Shown here: piece by piece, positions 13,698-19,408 of the stretch
Layout of the letters: the number at the start of each line of letters is the position of its first letter
Position numbering within the stretch: the first letter of the stretch is position 1
Source of the DNA: JACQFK01 sp035644495
GTDB lineage: Bacteria > Planctomycetota > MHYJ01 > JACPRB01
Direction of reading: 5' to 3'
NCBI GenBank assembly: GCA_035644495.1
Contig: DASQOM010000021.1
Span: 1-19,408 of the forward strand
DNA length: 19,408 bases
The notes under the pieces: model-generated
Databases searched by the model: none
What the model saw: only the letters and a program-made list of their open reading frames with translations
What the model was told of the DNA's origin: nothing
Position numbers and translations under genes: made by a program

Positions 13698-14225
13698 GTG
13701 AAGGGCGTCGGAGTTTCGGGGTTTGACTGCGCGGCGTGCGGCAAGCACCACGATACCCTGCCCATGGCCTTCGGTCCCATCGCGCCCCTGCCCTGGGAGC
13801 GCATCCCCAAAGCCAAACGCGAGGCCTCCGGCAAGCTCGACCAGGAGTGGTGCGTCATCGGCAACGAGAACTTCTTCATCCGCGGCAACCTGGAGCTCCC
13901 CCTCCGCGACGGCGACGGACTCGGCCCGTTCACCTGGATCGTCTGGGTCTCCCTCAGCTGGGACCACTTCGACCGGACCCGCAAGATGTGGAACGACGCG
14001 GAGCGGGTGAAGGAGCCCCCCTACTTCGGATGGCTCTGCACCGATCTGCCCGGCTACTCGAAGACCACCCTCGTGCTGAAGACGAGCGTGATCACCCGCG
14101 AAGTCGGCCTGCGCCCGAAAATCGAGGTCCAGCCCTGCGACCACCAGCTCGCCTTCGAGCAGCGCGACGGCATCTCGATGGCCCGCGTGCGCCAGCTCGC
14201 CGAGATCGCCCTCCATCCCGCCTGA
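13698..14225 (+). CDS. DUF2199 domain protein
   Basis: The product is 175 aa. GTG 13698 is chosen because AAGGAGGG (13684-13691) lies 6 nt before it, whereas longer readings of the frame lack a ribosome site. The protein matches DUF2199: an N-terminal C11-AA-C14-GKHH finger-like start, LPMAFGPIAPLPWERIP, the central CVIGNENFFIRGNLELP, then FTWIVWVSLSWDHFDR. The Cys pair plus His suggests a metal site, though no second pair is obvious. DUF2199 proteins are cytoplasmic and of unknown function. The exonuclease III gene follows 6 nt downstream. Confidence 0.85.
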   Translation: MKGVGVSGFDCAACGKHHDTLPMAFGPIAPLPWERIPKAKREASGKLDQEWCVIGNENFFIRGNLELPLRDGDGLGPFTWIVWVSLSWDHFDRTRKMWNDAERVKEPPYFGWLCTDLPGYSKTTLVLKTSVITREVGLRPKIEVQPCDHQLAFEQRDGISMARVRQLAEIALHPA

Positions 14226-14231
14226 ACCCCC

Positions 14232-14996
14232 ATGAAAATCCTGACCTGGAACGTCAACGGCATCCGCGCGGTCCACAAGAAAGGCTTCCTCCCCTGGGTG
14301 CTCCGGGAGAAGCCCGACGTGCTCTGCCTCCAGGAGATCAAGGCGCGCCCCGAACAGCTCGAGCCGGAACTGCGCGAGATCCCCGGATATCAGGCCTTCT
14401 TCACCCCGGCCAAACGCCCCGGCTACTCCGGCACCGCCATCTACACGCGCATCAAGCCCGACGAAGTCTGGACCGGCCTGAAGGAGGACCAGTTCGACGT
14501 CGAAGGCCGCGTCACCGCCGTCCAGTTCGGCAAGCTCCACGTCCTCTCCGCCTACTTCCCCAATTCGCAGGAAGGCGGCGCCCGGCTTTCGTACAAGGTC
14601 GCGTTCTGCTCCCGCATCACCGCCCAGCTCAAGGAGATGGTCGCCAAGGGGCACGACGTGGTCCTGACCGGCGACTACAACATCGCCCACCAGGAGATCG
14701 ACCTGGCCCGGCCCGACGACAACCACGAGAGCCCCGGCTTCCTCCCCGACGAACGCAAGGCGATGACGACGTTCCTCGAGGCCGGCTTCCACGACGTCTT
14801 CCGCGAGAAGTACCCCAAGAAGGCCGGCGCCTACACGTGGTGGTCCTACCGCACCAACGCCCGCGCCCGGAACGTCGGCTGGCGCATCGACTACACAACC
14901 GTCAACACCCGGCTTCGCGACCGAGTGAAGAAGCTGTGGATCGACCCCGACACGCACGGCTCGGACCATTGTCCGGTCGGCCTGGAGCTCGAGTAG
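14232..14996 (+). CDS. xth: Exodeoxyribonuclease III / AP endonuclease
   Basis: The product is 254 aa, a full-length ExoIII-type enzyme that cuts DNA at abasic sites and removes 3' blocking groups in base excision repair. Catalytic residues are all visible: N7 (TWNVNGIR), E35 (LQEIK), Y108 (SAYFPN), D148 and N150 (GDYNIAH), D220 (WRIDY), and D245-H246 in the closing SDHCPVGLEL. The ATG has no Shine-Dalgarno and comes 6 nt after the DUF2199 stop, so translation probably depends on reinitiation. It ends 5 nt before the stop of the convergent operon, with no terminator seen between them. Confidence 0.95.
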   Translation: MKILTWNVNGIRAVHKKGFLPWVLREKPDVLCLQEIKARPEQLEPELREIPGYQAFFTPAKRPGYSGTAIYTRIKPDEVWTGLKEDQFDVEGRVTAVQFGKLHVLSAYFPNSQEGGARLSYKVAFCSRITAQLKEMVAKGHDVVLTGDYNIAHQEIDLARPDDNHESPGFLPDERKAMTTFLEAGFHDVFREKYPKKAGAYTWWSYRTNARARNVGWRIDYTTVNTRLRDRVKKLWIDPDTHGSDHCPVGLELE

Positions 14997-15001
14997 GCCG
15001 C

Positions 15002-15751
15002 TCAGTGCGCCACGGGGTGCGGCCGGAGAAGATCCACCAGATCCGCCGCCAGGATCTCCAGGAGCTTCTGATCCGGGACCAGTCGCGGGGCGTTCTGGGC
15101 GTCCGCGCGGACGAACACGTCGAGGCTCGCAAACACCTGGCCGGGGGGTGAATTGAAGCGGTGCCGCTCGCTCCAGTAGCGGACGACCACCTGCCGTTCC
15201 TGGAAGGCCTTCGGATCCGGCGCGTCTGCTCCCAGCTTCGCGAGCGCCTCGAGGACGGACGGCGGAGTCCGGCGGAAGTCCGAGACCCACTGGCCCATGG
15301 CCATCGTCACGGGGATGCCGGAGCGGGAGACGTTCGTCACGGGAACCACCCGGTCGGACCCCGAACCGATCCCCAGCACGGGACCCACGGTGTTGACGAT
15401 CGCTCCCCGGACGTATTCTTCCAGGTGCTCGGGAATGATCGCTCCTTCCCGGGACAGCGACGAAGGCAGCAGCGTCGCCTCGACGATATAGTGCCCCACC
15501 GGCACCTCGTGCAGGTGGTCCACGGGGGTGGAGGGGAAGAGGATCACCCCGCCGAGGCCGCCCCCTCCGACGCCGACGAGCGCGAAGGCGCCGGCAAACG
15601 CGTACATCCTGCTCTTCCCCGACGGGGTCTCGGGCTCCCGGCCCCCGCCCGCCAGCACCGGTCGCTTCCGGCCGTTGAGGATCCAGACGACCAGGGCGAC
15701 GCCGCAGACCAGGAGGCTGAAGTAAAGGCGGACGGCGATGTCCTGGATCAC
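15002..15751 (-). CDS. Membrane protein of unknown function, paralogous to the first gene of its operon
   Basis: The product is 249 aa. GTG 15751 overlaps the stop of the upstream lipoprotein gene (GTGA), so the start is set by coupling. Two hydrophobic helices are seen, residues 9-25 and 49-72, the second rich in glycine. The remaining 175 residues would lie on one side of the membrane. The C-terminal part has RYWSERHRF (191-199), ASLDVFVR (208-215) and LLEILAADL, which line up with VYWTESD, LRIDVRLR and LDILTSDF of the 168-aa protein two genes upstream. No family is recognised. The operon's lipoprotein and this membrane anchor suggest an envelope-linked role. Confidence 0.78.
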   Translation of the reverse strand: MIQDIAVRLYFSLLVCGVALVVWILNGRKRPVLAGGGREPETPSGKSRMYAFAGAFALVGVGGGGLGGVILFPSTPVDHLHEVPVGHYIVEATLLPSSLSREGAIIPEHLEEYVRGAIVNTVGPVLGIGSGSDRVVPVTNVSRSGIPVTMAMGQWVSDFRRTPPSVLEALAKLGADAPDPKAFQERQVVVRYWSERHRFNSPPGQVFASLDVFVRADAQNAPRLVPDQKLLEILAADLVDLLRPHPVAH

Positions 15752-16734
15752 TTCGTGTCGAGCCCCGACTTCACACTGCGAAGCATCTGGTATTGACGAT
15801 CGACGAGCATCTCACAGGCGGACAGGTCCCCGTTCCAGATCAAGGTGAGGTTGTCCCAGATGAAGTCCGGATCGCGGACCGGATCGTCGGGGTGCGGAAT
15901 GGCGTTGCGCCTGGAATTCTGACAGGACGGCGCGTCCCGGGTGATCTCCGCCTTCATGCCGGTCCACTGCTGGAACTGCGGATTGGCAATGTCGATCACG
16001 GCGGTCTTCCTCACCGGATCGGCCTTCCGCACCACGAAGCGGTATCCGAAGGGCCCGGCATCCTGGACCTTGTCGTACATGGCCTCCGTCAGATTGAGGG
16101 GCCGGCGCACGGATTTCGCCTCCGCCTCGCTCACCGCGACCCGGATCGCGACGACCAGCCGTTTCTTGGAGGTCACGGTGTACTTCCTCTCGATCTCGCT
16201 CTTGAGGGTGACGCCGATGTCCCCTCCCTCGCCCCCGCCGGAAACCGCTCCGGTGAGCTTGCCGGCGGCCACGGTGACATCCAGGCTGGCCGTCGACGTC
16301 TTGTTGCACGTGAAGGTGATGTCGGTCGCCGTGATGATCTCCCAGAGGAGAGGTCTCGGGCTGATCAGCTTGCTCTCGTCCTCCAGGAATTCATGCTTGA
16401 AGTCGGCCCCGTCCAGGCTCGGCAACTCGCTCTCGGTGAAGCCCAGGGAGCCGCCGATCCATTTCAAGAGGGGAACCTTGAGGCTGAGTTCCGCCTGGTT
16501 CTTGGGGGTGCTGGATTTCAGGGACTCGACGCCGTCCGCCGTGCCCCATTTCGGCGCCCCGACACCGACCGGTCCCTTGTAGTCCACGCTCCACGGACGG
16601 CCGACGGCATAAAGGTCCCTCCCCGCCGGCACGGGCAGGACCTCATAGTCGGCGATGAGGGATGAGGAGCAGGCCGTCAGACAAAGACCGGGCGCCTGAC
16701 AAAGCAGAAGCAGCAGAAGACGCGAGCGGTTCAT
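15748..16734 (-). CDS. Putative lipoprotein of unknown function
   Basis: The product is 328 aa. The N-terminus is a lipoprotein signal: two Arg, a leucine run, then L-T-A-C with C22 as the lipidated residue. The mature part includes a glycine-rich turn (GAVSGGGEGGD) and several beta-prone stretches. ISPRPLLWEIITATDITFTC and the C-terminal DFIWDNLTLIWN stand out, but no family is recognised. It is the middle gene of three: 19 nt after the 168-aa gene, with GGGAG before the ATG, and overlapping the next gene by GTGA. Being the only lipidated member, it may anchor or receive its two paralogous neighbours; that is inference. Confidence 0.8.
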   Translation of the reverse strand: MNRSRLLLLLLCQAPGLCLTACSSSLIADYEVLPVPAGRDLYAVGRPWSVDYKGPVGVGAPKWGTADGVESLKSSTPKNQAELSLKVPLLKWIGGSLGFTESELPSLDGADFKHEFLEDESKLISPRPLLWEIITATDITFTCNKTSTASLDVTVAAGKLTGAVSGGGEGGDIGVTLKSEIERKYTVTSKKRLVVAIRVAVSEAEAKSVRRPLNLTEAMYDKVQDAGPFGYRFVVRKADPVRKTAVIDIANPQFQQWTGMKAEITRDAPSCQNSRRNAIPHPDDPVRDPDFIWDNLTLIWNGDLSACEMLVDRQYQMLRSVKSGLDTK

Positions 16735-16753
16735 CGTGCGATCTCCCTCAGAA

Positions 16754-17260
16754 TCAGGAATTCAGGCCGAGTCCGGCGAAGAAGTCGGAGGTCAGGATGT
16801 CGAGGTCGGGGAACTGCGTCACCAGCAGCACCGGAGCGACGGCGTTCCTGCGGAGCCGGACGTCGATGCGCAGGTAGAGCGCCGGCTCTCTCGGCGGGGC
16901 CGGCGGCAGATCGGATTCCGTCCAATAGACCAGCTCGAGGGCGCGCTCCCCGAGCGCGTCGCGCAGCGGCCGGGAAACCCCGCGACGGGCCACCTTGAGC
17001 ACCGCGGCGGGAAGGGGTCCGAACGCGGACTCCATCCCCCCGCCGCTCGCCTGATACGGAACCTGCGTCACGCTGACGGACTTCCAGGTCGTCAGGTCCT
17101 CAGTCCGGGCCGGAACTCCGAAGGAACGCTCGACGGCGTTGCGAACGGTTTGTCTCAGGGCGGCCGCATCGACGCTCCCGTCCCGGATCAGGAGCGCCGA
17201 GCCGGCTTTCAGCGGGAACTCGTAGGAAAAACCGAAGGGGGGAGCGTAGTAGGAGGCCAT
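16754..17260 (-). CDS. Protein of unknown function, paralogue of the last gene of its operon
   Basis: The product is 168 aa from ATG 17260; a TTG at 17266, two codons upstream and better spaced from a G-run, is an alternative. There is no signal peptide or membrane segment. After an aromatic N-terminus (MASYYAPPFGFSYEFP) comes a helix VDAAALRQTVRNAVERSFGV. The C-terminal VYWTESD (111-117), LRIDVRLRRN (130-139) and LDILTSDF match positions in the 249-aa protein at 15002-15751. No family is recognised. First gene of the three-gene unit; no clear promoter is seen in the 174 bp shared with the divergent esterase. Confidence 0.75.
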   Translation of the reverse strand: MASYYAPPFGFSYEFPLKAGSALLIRDGSVDAAALRQTVRNAVERSFGVPARTEDLTTWKSVSVTQVPYQASGGGMESAFGPLPAAVLKVARRGVSRPLRDALGERALELVYWTESDLPPAPPREPALYLRIDVRLRRNAVAPVLLVTQFPDLDILTSDFFAGLGLNS

Positions 17261-17401
17261 GGTCAACGGCGCCCCCCCTGGCGCAACGATCCGGCGTGCT
17301 GAATGGCGCCACCCCCCGACTCCCCGGCCACAATCCGATCATGAGACCCGGCGCGGCCCGAAGTCAAGGAATTCGGAACCCTACCGGAATCTTTCAGACC
17401 T

Positions 17402-17410
17402 TGCTAGACT
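17402..17410 (+). promoter_or_regulatory. Possible extended -10 promoter of the esterase gene
   Basis: TGCTAGACT combines an extended -10 TG with a TAGACT hexamer (17405-17410), 24 nt before the ATG at 17435. No convincing -35 box; the extended element could compensate. Confidence 0.35.
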
Positions 17411-17434
17411 GTCCTTCTTCCTGGGAGACCGACG

Positions 17435-18301
17435 ATGAGCATTCCCTTCGGCGCCACCTTTGCGACCCTGCTCCTGTTCCTGACCGCCGGAAAGCCCGGA
17501 CCCGAGGACATCGTCTTCGAATCCGGGATCGAGTTTTCGAAGCCGGGCGGCGAACCGCTGCAGCTCGATCTGGCGCGGCCGAAATCCGCGGCGGGCAAGC
17601 TCCCCGCGATCCTCTGCATCCACGGGGGCGGCTTTCGCGCCGGCAAGCGCGAGGGCTGGGACGGCCGCTGCAAGATGCTGGCCGAGCACGGCTACGTCGC
17701 CGCCACGATCACCTACCGCCTGGCGCCCAAGTTTCCCTATCCCGCCGCGATCCACGACGTCAAGGCCGCCGTCCGCTGGCTGCGCGCGAACGCCGCGACG
17801 TACTCAATCGACCCCGACCGCATCGGCGTGACCGGCGACTCCGCCGGCGGCCACCTCGCGCAGTTCCTGGGGGTCACCGGAGGCGTGGCGGAGTTCGAGG
17901 GCGACGGCGGCAATCCCGGCGTCTCGAGCCGCGTGTCCTGTGTCGTCAACTGGTACGGGCCGAGCGACTTCACGAAGTCCTACGGCAAGAGCGTGGATGC
18001 CGCCGAGGTGCTGCCGCTGTGGCTGGGCGGCGACGACACCCAGGAGCACAAGAAGCACATCCAGGCGAGCCCCCTGTACTGGGTTACGCCCCACGCCGCG
18101 CCGAGCCTGCTGCTCCATGGGACGAAGGATCCCTACGTCAACGTCGAGCAGGCGGAATGGATCCGCGACCGCCTGAAGGCCGCGGAGGTCGAGGTCGAGA
18201 TGATCGCCTTCGAAGGCGCGGGCCACGGCTTCAAGGGCCCGGATCAGGAGAAGGCCCTGAAGGCGATGGTCGACTTCTTCGACCGCCACCTGAAGCCATA
18301 A
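17435..18301 (+). CDS. Exported alpha/beta-hydrolase, BD-FAE/esterase-lipase type
   Basis: The product is 288 aa with GGGAG (17423-17427) 7 nt before the ATG. Residues 1-19 look like a short signal peptide (FGATFATLLLFLTAG). The catalytic set is complete: oxyanion-hole HGGG (63-66), nucleophile S136 in GDSAGG (134-139), acid D232 in HGTKDPYV, and H264 in GAGHGF. YRLAPKFPYPAAIHDVKAAVRWL (94-116) is characteristic of the hormone-sensitive-lipase/BD-FAE branch, which removes ester groups from plant polysaccharides or small esters. Monocistronic, between a divergent and a convergent gene. Natural substrate not predictable. Confidence 0.92.
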   Translation: MSIPFGATFATLLLFLTAGKPGPEDIVFESGIEFSKPGGEPLQLDLARPKSAAGKLPAILCIHGGGFRAGKREGWDGRCKMLAEHGYVAATITYRLAPKFPYPAAIHDVKAAVRWLRANAATYSIDPDRIGVTGDSAGGHLAQFLGVTGGVAEFEGDGGNPGVSSRVSCVVNWYGPSDFTKSYGKSVDAAEVLPLWLGGDDTQEHKKHIQASPLYWVTPHAAPSLLLHGTKDPYVNVEQAEWIRDRLKAAEVEVEMIAFEGAGHGFKGPDQEKALKAMVDFFDRHLKP

Positions 18302-18302
18302 C

Positions 18303-18315
18303 GGACTCGGAGTCC
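18303..18315. terminator. Weak hairpin between convergent genes
   Basis: GGACT and AGTCC pair around a three-base loop in the 15-bp gap between the esterase stop and the stop of the reverse phosphatase-like gene. There is no T-tract on either side, so it may not terminate. Confidence 0.2.
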
Positions 18316-18316
18316 C

Positions 18317-19372
18317 TTATGGCCCAATCAGGATGGGCAGCGGCGGGGCCGCCTGGGGATTCGCGCCGGCGAAGTCCTCTCCGACCAGCGCCGCGACCGT
18401 GGCGGCGATCTGCGACTGCATCAGCGGCTCCCCCTCCAGAGCTTCTCCGAGGGGCGCCACGCGCGGACCCATGACGGCGACCCACACGTAGCCCGCGCCG
18501 TTCACCTTGGCGTTGTGGCTGCGCCATTCGACGGGGTTGTCCCCGCGGCCGTGATCGCACGTGACGATCAGCGACGTGCTCCCCGCATACTCCGGCATGG
18601 ACTGCAGCGTTTCCCAGAGCTCGCGCAGCCAGCCGTCGGTGCGCCGGATCGACTTCAGGTAGCGCTCGTAGTCGCCGGAATGCGCCCATTCGTCGATCTC
18701 GCCGAAGGCGAGGTACAGCACGCGCGGCTTCTTCTCGCGGAGGTACTGCATCGCGCCGTGGAAGACGAAGGCGTCATAGATCGAGTCGTGCCAGGGCGAG
18801 GGCACGTCGACGACCAGCCGGCCCAGCAGCGACGGATCGGACTTCGACTCGCCGATGTCGACGGGAAACCCGCAGCGCTCGCGGTTGAGGATGTCCGGAA
18901 ACAGGTCCCACGAACAATAGGCCGCGACCGAGCCGCCGAACCCCGGGCGGCCGTGCAGCCATTCGAGGACGGAGACGTCGGGATTCGGCACGTGGCTGTT
19001 CGACGAGATCGTCTCCGACGCAAACCCGCAAAGCAGCTCGTGGTAGCCCGGGTAGCTGATCTTATAGCGGTTCGTGACGAAGACCTGGTTTCCGATCGCG
19101 ACATTGCCGAGGAGCTGCCCCTGGAGGGCCATCGTCCCCCACAGGAACGGCATCAGCGCGCTGCGGCGCTCTTCGGCGCTGTCCCGCCAGAAGTCCTTCT
19201 TGAGGGCGCGAAGGTCCTTCGAGTCCTTCTGCCCTTCCAGGATCCACCCGTCCGCCCCGCCGAACACCTCCTGCCAGCGGGTGCCGTCGAGGGTGACCAG
19301 GACCACGCTCGGTCTCGCGGCGGCGGCGCAGCCGGCGCTGAGGACGACGAGCAGCGCCGCCGCAGCCTTCAC
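18317..19372 (-). CDS. Exported alkaline-phosphatase-superfamily protein
   Basis: The product is 351 aa. GTG 19372 overlaps the stop of the upstream gene (GTGA). Residues 1-19 are a signal peptide; C15 gives a poor lipobox (SAGC), so cleavage after the Ala run is equally likely. All metal and nucleophile positions of the superfamily are visible: D29 (VTLDGTR), the candidate nucleophile S106 after N101 (NRYKISYPGY), D227 and H231 (IDEWAH), D273-H274 (TCDHGRG) and H286. This fits phosphodiesterase or phosphatase enzymes that use two zinc ions. Substrate unknown. The nucleophile is Ser where many relatives have Thr. Confidence 0.88.
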   Translation of the reverse strand: MKAAAALLVVLSAGCAAAARPSVVLVTLDGTRWQEVFGGADGWILEGQKDSKDLRALKKDFWRDSAEERRSALMPFLWGTMALQGQLLGNVAIGNQVFVTNRYKISYPGYHELLCGFASETISSNSHVPNPDVSVLEWLHGRPGFGGSVAAYCSWDLFPDILNRERCGFPVDIGESKSDPSLLGRLVVDVPSPWHDSIYDAFVFHGAMQYLREKKPRVLYLAFGEIDEWAHSGDYERYLKSIRRTDGWLRELWETLQSMPEYAGSTSLIVTCDHGRGDNPVEWRSHNAKVNGAGYVWVAVMGPRVAPLGEALEGEPLMQSQIAATVAALVGEDFAGANPQAAPPLPILIGP

Positions 19373-19408
19373 CGGCCCTCGATTCCCAGGACATTGCCGT
19401 CCGGATCC
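19369..19408 (-). CDS. C-terminal end of a probable VOC/glyoxalase-family protein (rest outside window)
   Basis: Only 12 codons and a TGA are in the window. They read DPDGNVLGIEGR, the classic ending of VOC (glyoxalase/bleomycin-resistance/dioxygenase) proteins. The stop overlaps the GTG start of the phosphatase-like gene, so the two are likely coupled. The call rests on one short motif. Confidence 0.6.
   Translation of the reverse strand, partial: DPDGNVLGIEGR

Noticed and set aside
13662..15290. 542-codon reverse open frame over DUF2199 and exonuclease III
   Set aside because: Both forward genes have complete family motifs; the reverse product shows none.

Overview
The window is about 19.4 kb of GC-rich bacterial DNA packed with genes. 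I see no rRNA, tRNA, CRISPR array, transposase or phage gene. The gene content suggests Planctomycetota or a relative: a secreted DUF1501 protein, an exported PQQ-type beta-propeller with the WxQWRGPxRDG start common in that group, a ThuA-like secreted protein, a BD-FAE-type esterase, and several exported proteins of unknown role. This placement is inferred from gene families; no marker gene is present.

Left part (1-6377). The 3' end of the DUF1501 gene closes with a strong terminator. A potentially structured RNA segment follows, then two small paralogous membrane proteins with paired CPxxCG/CxxC motifs. A convergent cytoplasmic TolB/PD40-type propeller gene comes next. It shares a compact divergent promoter region with a forward operon: PQQ-like propeller, tRNA-dihydrouridine synthase, ThuA-like protein.

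Centre (6597-13528), the main interest. Eight forward genes lie head to tail with gaps of 12 nt or less, or overlaps. The first four encode a diiron multicomponent monooxygenase of the toluene-4-monooxygenase type: alpha hydroxylase, gamma subunit, a single protein fusing the Rieske ferredoxin (TmoC) to the effector (TmoD), and beta hydroxylase. In the characterised system TmoC and TmoD are separate and compete for one site on the hydroxylase, so the fusion is mechanistically striking. No reductase gene (TmoF) is present. The next four genes are signalling proteins: a soluble double-PAS histidine kinase, an Rcp1-like receiver, a receiver-kinase fusion, and another single-domain receiver. None has a DNA-binding output. 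The operon start has a TATAAT box behind a GC dyad, and a 15-codon leader ORF that overlaps the alpha-subunit start, where a small hairpin covers the ribosome-binding site.

Right part (13529-19408). Two imperfect 39-bp repeats, each a hairpin whose loop is the reverse complement of the other's, separate the signalling genes from a DUF2199 gene and exonuclease III. A reverse three-gene unit follows: a lipoprotein flanked by two paralogous unknown proteins. Then come a forward secreted esterase, a reverse exported alkaline-phosphatase-superfamily protein, and, at the right edge, the last codons of a probable VOC/glyoxalase-family gene coupled to it by a GTGA overlap.
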